Assembly: GCF_003696365.1 (NCBI RefSeq)
Contig: NZ_RFFM01000002.1
Coordinates: 124,001 to 188,000, forward strand
Reading direction: 5' to 3'
Length of the DNA: 64,000 bases
From: Stutzerimonas zhaodongensis
GTDB taxonomy: Bacteria > Pseudomonadota > Gammaproteobacteria > Pseudomonadales > Pseudomonadaceae
How positions within the stretch are numbered: the first letter of the stretch is position 1; each line of letters opens with the position of its first letter. The notes below the pieces were generated by a model, which saw only the letters and a program-made list of their open reading frames with translations, did not search any database and was not told the origin of the DNA. Below are positions 37,323 to 46,602 of this stretch, piece by piece. The position numbers and the translations under genes are program-made.

Positions 37323-38687
37323 ATGACCGATAGCAACCCGTCACCGCTAGAGCAGGCTTCACCAAGTGGTGAATCTGTGAGTCTGTATCAAGCGTTCCTC
37401 TTCTGGCTGAAGCTCGGCTTCATCAGCTTTGGTGGCCCGGCCGGCCAGATCTCGATCATGCACCAGGAGCTGGTTGAGCGCCGTCGCTGGATATCCGAAC
37501 GTCGATTTCTACATGCGCTGAACTATTGCATGTTGCTCCCCGGCCCCGAAGCACAGCAGCTGGCAACCTATATCGGTTGGCTGATGCACCGAACATGGGG
37601 TGGCGTGATCGCCGGAGTACTTTTCGTACTTCCGTCGCTGTTCATCCTGATCGCTTTGTCCTGGGCTTATATCGCCTATGGCGATGTGCCTGTGGTGGCC
37701 GGCTTGTTCTACGGGATCAAGCCTGCCGTGGCCGCCATCGTGGTGCAGGCGGCCCATCGCATTGGCTCACGTGCGCTGAAGAATGAATGCTTGTGGGCGG
37801 TAGCGGCCGCGTCATTCGTGGCCATCTTCGCGCTCAATCTGCCTTTTCCGCTGATCGTATTGGGCGCGGCGGTCATCGGCTTTTTCGGCGGACGTTACGC
37901 TCCGCAGAAATTCGCTGTTGGCGGCGGACACGGCGCAACCCAACAATCTTTTGGCCCTGCGCTGATCGATGACGACACCCCCGCACCGGAACATGCACGC
38001 TTTCGCTGGCCACGACTGATCGTGCTGGCCGCCATAGGCGTTACGCTCTGGACGGTACCGATAGGCCTGCTGACGGTCCTCTTCGGCTGGGAAAGTACGC
38101 TGACACAGATGGCCTGGTTCTTCACCAAGGCGGCGCTACTGACCTTTGGGGGTGCTTATGCTGTGCTGCCCTATGTGTATCAGGGAGCGGTAGGCCACTT
38201 TGGCTGGTTGACGCCGGCTCAGATGATAGATGGCCTGGCCCTGGGTGAAACGACACCTGGCCCCCTGATCATGGTGGTGGCCTTCGTAGGCTTCGTCGGT
38301 GCTTACGTGCACCAGGTATTCGGCGCGGACCAGGCCTTTCTGGCAGGTGCCGTGGCTGCCAGCCTGGCTACCTGGTTCACCTTTCTGCCGTCGTTTCTGT
38401 TCATTCTTGCAGGCGGTCCGCTGGTGGAATCCACTCACAATGAGCTGAAATTCACAGCGCCGCTCACGGCCATCACGGCAGCGGTAGTTGGCGTCATCCT
38501 CAACCTGGCACTGTTCTTCGGCTACCACGTGTTATGGCCGCAAGGCTTCAGTGGATACTTCGACTGGCCATCGGCCCTGATCGCACTGGGCGCGGCCGTA
38601 GCGCTATTTCGCTACAAGCGCGGCGTCATCCCGGTGCTGGTCGGCTGTGCACTTGCTGGGCTGGCGGTACACCTGCTGCAAGGCTGA
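37323..38687 (+). CDS. chrA: Chromate efflux transporter ChrA
   Basis: I choose the ATG at 37323; a TTG at 37320 precedes it in frame. The 454-residue membrane protein has two homologous CHR domains: FLFWLKLGFISFGGPAGQISIMHQEL in the first and FTKAALLTFGGAYAVLPYVYQGAV in the second, with PGPEAQQLATYIG and TTPGPLIMVVAFVGF as their conserved proline-glycine motifs. It exports chromate. It sits 231 bases after cysA on the same strand, matching the entry of chromate through sulfate transporters. Confidence 0.9.
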   Translation: MTDSNPSPLEQASPSGESVSLYQAFLFWLKLGFISFGGPAGQISIMHQELVERRRWISERRFLHALNYCMLLPGPEAQQLATYIGWLMHRTWGGVIAGVLFVLPSLFILIALSWAYIAYGDVPVVAGLFYGIKPAVAAIVVQAAHRIGSRALKNECLWAVAAASFVAIFALNLPFPLIVLGAAVIGFFGGRYAPQKFAVGGGHGATQQSFGPALIDDDTPAPEHARFRWPRLIVLAAIGVTLWTVPIGLLTVLFGWESTLTQMAWFFTKAALLTFGGAYAVLPYVYQGAVGHFGWLTPAQMIDGLALGETTPGPLIMVVAFVGFVGAYVHQVFGADQAFLAGAVAASLATWFTFLPSFLFILAGGPLVESTHNELKFTAPLTAITAAVVGVILNLALFFGYHVLWPQGFSGYFDWPSALIALGAAVALFRYKRGVIPVLVGCALAGLAVHLLQG

Positions 38688-38953
38688 GAAGTGCCATTCC
38701 GTTGTCGTGGAACGAGCCGACCACGTCGGCAGCACCCTCAGCACCAGCAAAACCCTTCTTGGAAACACGCACTTCGCCGCGCCTTCAGCGCGGCAGTACG
38801 GATGCCGTTCGATAATCGCACAGTAAGCGGAATGGCCGATTGATCGGGCAGACGGGAGCCTGCACGATCCATTGCGACACGATCTGCGGTTCCGAGACGG
38901 GTACGCCCATCTCTGGCAGCTCGAATATAAAATCAATAAAAAAGGATGACTCG

Positions 38954-40015
38954 ATGCTCAAGCTCCCCAAGACATTGCTCGCCATAGCAGCGCTCGGATC
39001 TTTCGTTTTGCATGGAGCGGCCCAGGCTGCTGAGCCGGTGGTCACGTTGAAACTTGCCCACTTCCTACCCGCGCATTCGGTTACCCAGGCGCAATTTCTC
39101 GAGCCTTGGGCCAAACGCATCACTGAGCAATCCGACGGTCGTATCCAGTTCCAGTTCTACCCCTCGATGCAGCTCGGTGGCACGCCCCCCCAATTGGTCG
39201 ACCAGGTCCGTGATGGCGTGGCAGATATCGTTTGGACACTTCCCGGCTACAGCAGTGGCCGCTTTCCGCTTACTGCGGCTTTCGAACTCCCGTTCATGAG
39301 CAGTTCCTCTGAAGCCAGCAGCCAGGCCATGTGGGACTTCATCGAGAAACATGGGCAGAAGGAATTCTCCGACATGCATCTGTTGGCGACGCACCTGACC
39401 GACGGGGCACTGGTCCATACCGTCGGCAAGCCGATCCATACCCTGAAGGATTTCCGGGGTCAGAAGCTACGCGCCGCCAACCGTACCGCCGCCAAGACCA
39501 TCGGCCTGCTGGGGGCCACCCCCGTCGCCATGCCAGTCCCGCAGGTTCCCGAATCCTTGTCGAAGGGTGTAGTGGACGGCGCGGTGCTGCCATGGGACGT
39601 CGTCCCTGCGCTCAAGCTGCACGAGCTGGTCAAGTACCACACCGAAACCGCCGTGGGCTCTCCCGCCTTGATGCATACCGCCTTGATCGTCGGCATGAAC
39701 CGCGCGACCTACGAAAAACTGCCCGATGATCTAAAGAAGGTTTTCGACGATAACAGTGGCCGTGAACTCTCCCGGGAAGCTGGGCGCATTTGGGATAACC
39801 AGGTTGTCGAGACTGGCCACAAGCTCGCGCAGTCGCGCAACAACGAAATCCACGTGCTGCCCCAGGACGAGCTGGACAAGTGGATGAAAGCCACCGCGCC
39901 GGTGAGTAATGACTGGATCAAGGAGGTAGAGCGCAAAGGTTACGAGAACGGCCAAGCGCTGCTCGAGGACGCCCGGCAATTGATTCAGCATTACAACGAC
40001 CAGCTGTCCCGCTGA
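38954..40015 (+). CDS. dctP: TRAP transporter periplasmic solute-binding protein (DctP type)
   Basis: The ATG at 38954 starts a 353-residue protein with a signal peptide ending near GAAQAAE. The motifs LKLAHFLPAHSVTQAQFLEPW, IQFQFYPSMQLGG and KLRAANRTAAKTIGLLGATP (with the arginine that contacts the carboxylate) are those of DctP proteins. It binds an organic acid. Given the pca/pob genes nearby, the ligand may be an aromatic acid such as 4-hydroxybenzoate or protocatechuate, which is inference; a C4-dicarboxylate is also possible. Confidence 0.85.
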   Translation: MLKLPKTLLAIAALGSFVLHGAAQAAEPVVTLKLAHFLPAHSVTQAQFLEPWAKRITEQSDGRIQFQFYPSMQLGGTPPQLVDQVRDGVADIVWTLPGYSSGRFPLTAAFELPFMSSSSEASSQAMWDFIEKHGQKEFSDMHLLATHLTDGALVHTVGKPIHTLKDFRGQKLRAANRTAAKTIGLLGATPVAMPVPQVPESLSKGVVDGAVLPWDVVPALKLHELVKYHTETAVGSPALMHTALIVGMNRATYEKLPDDLKKVFDDNSGRELSREAGRIWDNQVVETGHKLAQSRNNEIHVLPQDELDKWMKATAPVSNDWIKEVERKGYENGQALLEDARQLIQHYNDQLSR

Positions 40016-40060
40016 CCGATAGACAGGCAGTGCTATCCAGTACTGCCCTGGAGATAACCC

Positions 40061-40588
40061 ATGAGCGAACCCGTTGTTCAGGCCGTCCCATCGCCTGCGG
40101 ATCCCCTTGGCCGATTGCTTGACCTGCTGTCACGCCTGTTGGCCCTGATTGGAGGCCTGCTACTCATGGCGATGACCTTGATGGCCACCTACAGCATCGC
40201 CATGCGTGCAGTGTTCGATGAACCACTGCTTGGCGATGTCGAGCTTGTGCAGATGGGTTGTGGCATCGCCATCGTGTTCTTTCTACCGCTATGCCAGCTG
40301 CGCCGCGGCAACGTTATCGTCGACGTTTTCACCATGAATGCGCCCCAGCGTGTACGCAACAGCCTTGATGGGCTGGGTGGCCTGCTGATGGCGCTCGCTT
40401 CAGCGCTGCTGGCGTGGCGTTCGGCAATCGGCACGACCGATGCCTTCGGAACGGGTGAAGAGTCGATCATCATGGGGTTGCCAATCTGGTGGTCGATGGC
40501 CGCGTTCGCCCCTGGTTTTGCATTGCTGGCGCTGGTGGCCCTGTACACCTCCTGGCAGGACTTTCGTGGTGAGGGTAAATCCGCATGA
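40061..40588 (+). CDS. dctQ: TRAP transporter small permease (DctQ type)
   Basis: The 175-residue protein has four hydrophobic segments, the first LLDLLSRLLALIGGLLLMAMTLMATYS, typical of DctQ. The C-terminus overlaps the DctM start by 4 bases. It forms the inner-membrane complex with DctM. Confidence 0.85.
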   Translation: MSEPVVQAVPSPADPLGRLLDLLSRLLALIGGLLLMAMTLMATYSIAMRAVFDEPLLGDVELVQMGCGIAIVFFLPLCQLRRGNVIVDVFTMNAPQRVRNSLDGLGGLLMALASALLAWRSAIGTTDAFGTGEESIIMGLPIWWSMAAFAPGFALLALVALYTSWQDFRGEGKSA

Positions 40589-41907
40589 GCAGTGTTGAAA
40601 TAGGCGGATTGTTCCTCGCCATCCTTCTCGTTCTGCTGGTCGCGCGCATCCCAATTGCGATCGCCATGTTGTTGACCGGCGTAGGCGGCTATGTGGCCAT
40701 CAGTGGCTGGTCGCCCCTGCTGAGCTATATCAAGACCGTGGCATTCGCGCGCTTCACGGTATATGACCTTTCGGTCATCCCCCTCTTTCTGCTGATGGGC
40801 CAGTTCGCCTCGCGCGGCGGCCTGGCGTCAGGTCTGTTTCGAGCAGCAGCGGCGATGATCGGCCATTGGCGCGGTGGCCTGGCCATGTCGGCTGTGGGGT
40901 CATGTGCGGCCTTCGGTGCGGTTTGCGGCTCATCCATTGCGACTGCAGCGACCATGGGTCAAGTCGCGCTGCCGGAGTTGAAGAAGTACAACTACTCGGG
41001 TTCGCTGGCGGTAGGCTGCCTGGCTGCTGGCGGCACCCTGGGCATCCTGATTCCGCCATCGGTGGTGCTGGTGATCTACGCGATCCTGGCCCAGGAAAAC
41101 ATCTCATCGCTGTTCATGGCTGCATTCATCCCCGGTGTATTGGCGGCCGTCGGCTACATGATCGCTATTGCTGTGTATGTGCGGATGAACCCCGACGCCG
41201 GTCCCGCGCTGCCACGCATGACCTGGCGCCAACGCTTCGCCGCACAGAAAGGCGTATGGCCGGTGTTCCTGATTTTCCTGCTCGTACTAGGAGGCATCTA
41301 CAGCGGCTGGTTCACGCCTACCGAGGCGGCGGCTATCGGCACAGTCGGTACCGGTTTCTTCGCCGTGGTGCTGGGCGGTATGCGTTGGGAAGGTTTCAAG
41401 GAGGTGCTCTACGGCACCGCGGTCACCACCGGGATGATCTTCATGATTCTGCTGGGGGCCGACATCATGAACTCCTTCCTCGCCGTCTCACAGCTGCCCG
41501 TTGCACTGGCAGAGGCGATAACGAACAGCGGTGTCGGCCCGTTCGTGGTGCTGGCCGGCATTCTGATCCTGTACCTGATCCTCGGCTGTGTGATGGACAC
41601 CATGTCCATGATCCTGCTGACTATCCCGATCTTCTTCCCGCTGATCATGGGGCTGGATTTCTATGGTCTGGATCAGACCGAGAAGGCCATCTGGTTCGGC
41701 ATCCTCGCCTTGATGGTGGTTGAGATCGGCATGATCACCCCACCGGTTGGGATGAACGTCTACGTGATCAGCAGCATGGCGCGGGACGTGACTTTGCGTG
41801 ATGCGTTCCGAGGCGTTGTGCCTTTTCTCATCTCCGACGTGATCCGCGTAGTGATACTGGTGCTGTTCCCGTCGATCACCCTTTGCCTGGTTCGGTGGTT
41901 GTCATGA
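40585..41907 (+). CDS. dctM: TRAP transporter large permease (DctM type)
   Basis: The 440-residue membrane protein has about twelve hydrophobic segments and the DctM motifs SGLFRAAAAMIGHWRGGLAMSAV with CGSSIATAATMGQVALPEL and GTLGILIPPSVVLVIYA. It uses sodium or proton coupling to import the substrate delivered by the binding protein at 38954. Its gene is followed 114 bases later by the OprD porin on the same strand, a typical uptake arrangement. Confidence 0.88.
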   Translation: MSSVEIGGLFLAILLVLLVARIPIAIAMLLTGVGGYVAISGWSPLLSYIKTVAFARFTVYDLSVIPLFLLMGQFASRGGLASGLFRAAAAMIGHWRGGLAMSAVGSCAAFGAVCGSSIATAATMGQVALPELKKYNYSGSLAVGCLAAGGTLGILIPPSVVLVIYAILAQENISSLFMAAFIPGVLAAVGYMIAIAVYVRMNPDAGPALPRMTWRQRFAAQKGVWPVFLIFLLVLGGIYSGWFTPTEAAAIGTVGTGFFAVVLGGMRWEGFKEVLYGTAVTTGMIFMILLGADIMNSFLAVSQLPVALAEAITNSGVGPFVVLAGILILYLILGCVMDTMSMILLTIPIFFPLIMGLDFYGLDQTEKAIWFGILALMVVEIGMITPPVGMNVYVISSMARDVTLRDAFRGVVPFLISDVIRVVILVLFPSITLCLVRWLS

Positions 41908-42021
41908 CCTCGACCGGCTAACCGAATAGCCGCCAGCGGCGGCTGCGACTCTCCCCTTCGCTTTCGAACATCCGCAACGGCGGCGGGGAGCCTTCAACCT
42001 TGAAAAAGGAATACAACAACA

Positions 42022-43278
42022 ATGAAACACCATCCTGCTCAAGCCAATCGCATCCTGGCACCCACAATGCTCGCCGTTTCCATCGCTGCTGTCGTCCCGC
42101 TGGCCGCCAGCGCCGAGGGATTTGTCGAAGACACCAAGATCACGGTAAACGCGCGCAACTTCTACATCGGCCGTGAATTTCGTGATGACGCAGTGGACCG
42201 TACCAAAGCCGAGGAATGGACACAGAGCTTCATCCTCAATATTCAATCCGGCTACACGCCAGGCCCGGTCGGCTTTGGTGTAGATGTGCTGGCCGGCCTG
42301 GCAGTCAAGCTCGACGGTGGACGTGGAACCTACGGCACTGCCTTGCTTCCACGCCACCGCGATGGCCGACCGGCTGACGACTATGGCCGTTTTGGCGTAG
42401 CCGCCAAAGCCAAGGTTTCAAATACCGAACTGAAGATCGGCGAAATGATGCCTGTGCTGCCGATCCTGCGGTCGGACGATGGCCGCTCCCTTCCGCAAAC
42501 GTTCGAGGGCGGCATGGTCACATCGCGTGAGATCGATGGGCTGATGCTGACTGCTGGCCAGTTCCGCCAGAACAGCCCGCGCGACGACGCCAGCATGGAA
42601 GACATGACCTTTGGCGGTGGTGCCTCGGACCGCTTCAACTTTGTTGGTGGTGAGTATGCCTTCAACGAAAAGCGCACCACGCTGGGCTTGTGGGCAGCTG
42701 AACTGAAGGATGTCTACGAGCAGCGGTACGTCCAGCTTCTGCACACCCAACCGCTGGGGGACGACCTTGCACTGACCGCCAACCTCGGGTATTTCCAAGG
42801 CGATGAGGACGGTAGCGCCCGAGCTGGCAAGCTCGACAACAAGACTTACTCCGGTTTGTTCGGCCTCAAAACCGGCGGCAACACCTTCTACGTCGGCCTG
42901 CAAAGGGTCAGCGGCGACACCTGGATGCGCGTTAACGGAACCAGCGGCGGTACGCTTGCAAACGATAGTTTCAACAACAGCTACGACAACGCTGAAGAAC
43001 GCTCCTGGCAGGTTCGTCATGACTACAACTTCGCCGCTGTAGGCGTTCCCGGTCTGACCTTGATGAATCGCTACATCAGCGGCGACAACATCAGAACGGC
43101 CACCACTGACGACGGCAAGGAGTGGGGCCGTGAGACCGAACTGGCCTACACCATCCAGAACGGGCCGGCGAAAAACCTCAACATCAAGTGGCGCAACTCG
43201 AGCTTCCGCTCACAGGTCAACACGCGCGACCTGGATGAGAACCGCCTGATCTTCAACTACCCGCTGTCGATCCTGTAA
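42022..43278 (+). CDS. OprD-family outer-membrane porin
   Basis: This 418-residue porin has a signal peptide (MLAVSIAAVVPLAASAEGF) and OprD features: FVEDTKITVNARNFYIGREF, the region with LDGGRGTYGTALLPRHRDGR, and DLDENRLIFNYPLSIL at the end. OprD porins take up specific carboxylates; the pca/pob context and the TRAP genes just upstream suggest an aromatic-acid porin of the OpdK/PhaK type (inference). A strong terminator follows. Confidence 0.87.
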   Translation: MKHHPAQANRILAPTMLAVSIAAVVPLAASAEGFVEDTKITVNARNFYIGREFRDDAVDRTKAEEWTQSFILNIQSGYTPGPVGFGVDVLAGLAVKLDGGRGTYGTALLPRHRDGRPADDYGRFGVAAKAKVSNTELKIGEMMPVLPILRSDDGRSLPQTFEGGMVTSREIDGLMLTAGQFRQNSPRDDASMEDMTFGGGASDRFNFVGGEYAFNEKRTTLGLWAAELKDVYEQRYVQLLHTQPLGDDLALTANLGYFQGDEDGSARAGKLDNKTYSGLFGLKTGGNTFYVGLQRVSGDTWMRVNGTSGGTLANDSFNNSYDNAEERSWQVRHDYNFAAVGVPGLTLMNRYISGDNIRTATTDDGKEWGRETELAYTIQNGPAKNLNIKWRNSSFRSQVNTRDLDENRLIFNYPLSIL

Positions 43279-43334
43279 CCGCTAGACGCCAGCGCTCCCT
43301 GTTGTACGCGTTTCTCCTGCGCGTGATTGCTTTG

Positions 43335-43358
43335 GCCCGTCCTGGACGGGCTTTTTTT
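43335..43358 (+). terminator. Rho-independent terminator after the OprD gene
   Basis: GCCCGTC (43335-43341), CTG loop and GACGGGC (43345-43351) are followed by seven T. It ends the TRAP/OprD transcript. Confidence 0.85.
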
Positions 43359-43461
43359 ATTCCAACCCGAAGACAGGTCGCGCCCGAACCGAGCAGAGCG
43401 CAGTCAAGCGTAGGGCCGGAGGTAACCGGCGCGGCGGGCTGCCAGGCGAAACGCATCCGCG

Positions 43462-44253
43462 CTAAAGAGCCACAGCAGGCTGAGCGCTACCCTGATGCTC
43501 GGGCCACGCCGTCAGAACTTCGAATCCATCATCCGTAACGGCAACCATGTGCTCCCATTGAGCGGACAAGGACTGATCCTTCGTGACGACAGTCCAGCCG
43601 TCCGCAAGTGTTTTCACGGCACGCTTGCCAGCATTCAGCATCGGCTCGATCGTGAAGATCATCCCCGCCTTCAACTTCATACCCTGGCCGGGATAGCCGA
43701 AATGGAGAATGTTCGGCTGATCGTGGTAGATCTTGCCGATACCGTGCCCGCAGTATTCGCGCACAACGCTCAACCCGGCACCTTCCGCACGCGTCTGGAT
43801 CGCATGGCCGATGTCTCCCAGCGTAGCGCCGGGCCGTACGGCGCGAATGCCGGCCCACATGGCTTCGTAGGTTGTTTCAACCAGATGCCGTGCTTTGGGA
43901 GAGGGCTCACCCACGAAGTACATCCGACTGGTGTCGCCGTACCAGCCATCCTTTATCACGGCTACGTCGATGTTCACGATGTCGCCGTCGTTCAATACTG
44001 TCGCTGATGGAATGCCGTGGCAGACCACTTGGTTGACCGACGTGCACAAGGTTTTCTGATAGCCGTGATAGCCGATATTGGCAGGAGTGACTTTCAGCAC
44101 ATCAACGATGTAGTCGTGACAGAGCTTGTCGAGCTGATCAGTTGTGACGCCTGCTTTGACGTGTGGGACGAGCATCGCCAGCACTTCAGCAGCGAGCGCC
44201 CCTGCGGCACGCGACATTGCGATCTGTTCCGGCTTATGGATAGGAACGCTCAT
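43462..44253 (-). CDS. map: Methionine aminopeptidase type I
   Basis: I choose the ATG at 44253, which lies two bases after the ParD-like stop; a GTG at 44259 is upstream and in frame. The 263-residue protein has the type I core: HGYQKTLCTSVNQVVCHGIP, the metal ligands in GDIVNIDVAVIKDGWYGDTSRM, the histidine motif CGHGIGKIYHDQPNILHFG, and the glutamate in TIEPML. It removes the initiator methionine. A second housekeeping map is likely elsewhere, because this one is coupled to a ParD-like gene in an aromatic-catabolism setting. Confidence 0.9.
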   Translation of the reverse strand: MSVPIHKPEQIAMSRAAGALAAEVLAMLVPHVKAGVTTDQLDKLCHDYIVDVLKVTPANIGYHGYQKTLCTSVNQVVCHGIPSATVLNDGDIVNIDVAVIKDGWYGDTSRMYFVGEPSPKARHLVETTYEAMWAGIRAVRPGATLGDIGHAIQTRAEGAGLSVVREYCGHGIGKIYHDQPNILHFGYPGQGMKLKAGMIFTIEPMLNAGKRAVKTLADGWTVVTKDQSLSAQWEHMVAVTDDGFEVLTAWPEHQGSAQPAVAL

Positions 44254-44255
44254 GT

Positions 44256-44522
44256 TCACACGCTCGCCCTGGTCGCTGATTGCGTCTTGGCATCCGTTGG
44301 AAAGCCTGTCTCGATGCAGAGTTTCTGCACATCGAGACCGCCCGCCTGTTCGGCGCGGATCAGCAGCTTGCAGATGTCGTGGTGATTAAGATCAGGGTGC
44401 AGCTCGGCGAGCAGACCGATGCGCATCCAATGCTCGGCTTGAGCATTGATCGAGCGGCTAAGCGCGCCGCCTGCAACGCGTAAATTGTCATGCATGGCGT
44501 CGGAAATTTTGACAATACCCAT
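44256..44522 (-). CDS. ParD-like antitoxin-family protein
   Basis: This 88-residue protein begins MGIVKISDAMHDNLRVAGGA and continues with a ribbon-helix-helix-like N-terminus, then NAQAEHWMRIGLLAELHPDL, matching the ParD_like family, which resembles type II antitoxins. No adjacent toxin is visible; instead it is translationally coupled to map. A palindromic operator lies 11-38 bases upstream of its start, consistent with autorepression by an RHH protein. Confidence 0.7.
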   Translation of the reverse strand: MGIVKISDAMHDNLRVAGGALSRSINAQAEHWMRIGLLAELHPDLNHHDICKLLIRAEQAGGLDVQKLCIETGFPTDAKTQSATRASV

Positions 44523-44532
44523 AAGGCACTCT

Positions 44533-44560
44533 CTATATGAAACGTATACGAATCATATAG
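44533..44560. promoter_or_regulatory. Symmetric operator of the ParD-like/map operon
   Basis: CTATATGA (44533-44540) and TCATATAG (44553-44560) are 8-bp inverted arms flanking a central palindrome CGTATACG (44543-44550), separated by AA on each side. It begins 11 bases before the ParD-like start codon on the minus strand, suitable for RHH-protein binding and autorepression. Confidence 0.65.
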
Positions 44561-44715
44561 CAGTCATGACGTATCGTCGCTGGTAAATTTGGCAGGCGTG
44601 TCATTATCGAGGTGATCTGAGTCTGAGCATGGCGTTGTCAGAAGCGCTGACAAATCCCGCCCGCTGCTGAGAACTCTCTATTCAGGGCTTATCAACTGTG
44701 CCTGCCGTACTCCGC

Positions 44716-45114
44716 TTACCCCTGCCCCAGTGACTCGACCCCAATCTCGTCAAATATCTCTTCGGCGAGATGGAAGGAGGCGTTGGCGGCCGGAATGCCA
44801 CAGTAGATGGCACTCTGCAGCAGCACTTCCTTGATTTCGTCGCGCGTAACGCCGTTATTCTTGGCGGCGCGCAAATGCAGCCTCAGTTCGCCCTCGCGAT
44901 TCATGCCGATCAGCATGGCGATGGTAATCAGGCTGCGGGTGTGTCGCGGCAATCCAGGCCGGGTCCAGATGTCACCCCAGGCATGGCGGGTAATCATCTC
45001 CTGGAACTCTTCGTTGAACGAGGAAACGTTTTTCAGACTGCGATCAACGTGGGCATCGCCCAAGACGGCACGACGCACCTGCATGCCCGCTTCGTAACGC
45101 TCTTTCTCATCCAT
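44716..45114 (-). CDS. pcaC: 4-carboxymuconolactone decarboxylase PcaC
   Basis: The ATG at 45114 follows GGAGCGGAGCT and encodes 132 residues with ERYEAGMQVRRAVLGDAHVD, ITRHAWGDIWTRPGLP and AAKNNGVTRDEIKEVLLQSA, the CMD family core. It decarboxylates 4-carboxymuconolactone to beta-ketoadipate enol-lactone. Here it is separate, not fused to PcaD. It is the last gene of the pca operon after pcaB. Confidence 0.92.
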   Translation of the reverse strand: MDEKERYEAGMQVRRAVLGDAHVDRSLKNVSSFNEEFQEMITRHAWGDIWTRPGLPRHTRSLITIAMLIGMNREGELRLHLRAAKNNGVTRDEIKEVLLQSAIYCGIPAANASFHLAEEIFDEIGVESLGQG

Positions 45115-45191
45115 AGCTCCGCTCCCGATCGTGTAGGTCATGTCCCAAGGTCAACTGCCCGCCCTTGCAGACGGTGCATTCAATGCTTGTA

Positions 45192-46550
45192 TCAATAAAG
45201 GCTGCGATGCTCGGCCACGGCGCGTTCGACCCAGCGCTGGGCTTCACCCAGGTAGAAAACAGGATCCAGCAAGCGATCAAGCTCTGCGTCAGTCAGTTCC
45301 TGGCGCACTTCAGCGGTTTCACCTAGCACGCCACGCAAATGTCGCCCGTCTGCAACGGCACGCTTGCAGCATTGTTCGACCAGATGATGCGCCGCATCGC
45401 GACCGATCCGCTGCGCAAGTGCGATGCTCACCGCTTCGGCCAAGACCAGACCGCGGGTCTGCTCCAGATTGCCTGCCATTCGGTCAGCGTCAAACTCCAG
45501 CCCAGCTGTTGCTTGCAGCGCCTGCTGCAGCGAGCCGGACACCAGGCAGCACAGCTCCGGCAAGGTCTCCCACTCGGCATGCCAGAGGCCCAGGCTACGC
45601 TCATGCTCTTGTGGCATGGCGCTCAACATGGTGGCAACCAGGCCTGGCGCACGCGTGGCGGCGCTGATCATCACCGCGCTGCCAACCGGGTTGCGTTTGT
45701 GCGGCATGGTGGACGAGCCGCCTTTGCCCGGCGCGGAGGGTTCGAACACCTCACCAACGTCCGTCTGCATCAGCAGCGACAGGTCTCGGCCAAGCTTGCC
45801 AAGGCTGCCCGCGATCATTCCGAGCAGGCTGGCAAACTCCACCAGACGATCGCGCTGGGTGTGCCAGGGTTGATCCGGCAGATTCAATTCCAGCTCGGCC
45901 GCGAGCGCCTGGCTGACCGGCCATGCTTGCTTGCCCAGCGCCGCCAGCGAGCCGGAAGCGCCACCAAATTGCAGACAAAGCACCCGCGGTTTGATCTCGG
46001 CCAGGCGCTGCCGGTGACGGTTGATCGCACCGAGCCAACCGGCGATCTTCATGCCCAGCGTCACGGGGGTTGCATGTTGCAGCCAAGTGCGGCCAGCCAT
46101 TGGCGTTGCGGCATGGCGCTCTGCCTGGGCGGCCAGCTTTTCACCCAAACTGGATAGATCACGCTCCAGTAACGCCATTGCCTGGCGCAGCTGCAACATC
46201 AGCCCGGTATCCATGGCGTCCTGGCTGGTAGCCCCCAGATGCAGGTACTTCTCCGCCTCCGCATCCTGCGCGGTAATCCGTTTGCCCAACGCCTTGACCA
46301 ATGGGATGGCTGAGTTACCCGAGCTAACGATAGCCTGCGCCAAGGTAACCGGATCATAGAGTTCTGCGCGGCAAGCGGCCTCGATAGATGCGACAGCTGA
46401 CTGGGGAATCACGCCACACCGCGCCTCGGCTCTCGCCAGCGCCGCCTCGAAATCCAGCATGCCTTGCATTCGGCCCGCATCGGAAAAGATCAGCCGCATA
46501 TCCGCCTGCATGAAATAGGCATCGAAGAGTTGATGAGTGTTCCGCTCCAC
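45192..46550 (-). CDS. pcaB: 3-carboxy-cis,cis-muconate cycloisomerase PcaB
   Basis: The start is a GTG at 46550 with AGGAG 9 bases upstream. The 452-residue protein belongs to the fumarase/aspartase superfamily, with the signature GGSSTMPHKRNP. It converts 3-carboxymuconate to 4-carboxymuconolactone. The gene is 52 bases downstream of the AEC permease gene and 77 bases before pcaC. Confidence 0.93.
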   Translation of the reverse strand: MERNTHQLFDAYFMQADMRLIFSDAGRMQGMLDFEAALARAEARCGVIPQSAVASIEAACRAELYDPVTLAQAIVSSGNSAIPLVKALGKRITAQDAEAEKYLHLGATSQDAMDTGLMLQLRQAMALLERDLSSLGEKLAAQAERHAATPMAGRTWLQHATPVTLGMKIAGWLGAINRHRQRLAEIKPRVLCLQFGGASGSLAALGKQAWPVSQALAAELELNLPDQPWHTQRDRLVEFASLLGMIAGSLGKLGRDLSLLMQTDVGEVFEPSAPGKGGSSTMPHKRNPVGSAVMISAATRAPGLVATMLSAMPQEHERSLGLWHAEWETLPELCCLVSGSLQQALQATAGLEFDADRMAGNLEQTRGLVLAEAVSIALAQRIGRDAAHHLVEQCCKRAVADGRHLRGVLGETAEVRQELTDAELDRLLDPVFYLGEAQRWVERAVAEHRSLY

Positions 46551-46602
46551 TACCTGTACTCCTGTAATGACAATTCAAACACCTGCGTCGAGGGCGCGCG
46601 CA

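Noticed and set aside
44256..44522. A complete ParDE toxin-antitoxin locus
   Set aside because: No ParE-like toxin frame follows or precedes the ParD-like gene; the coupled gene is methionine aminopeptidase.
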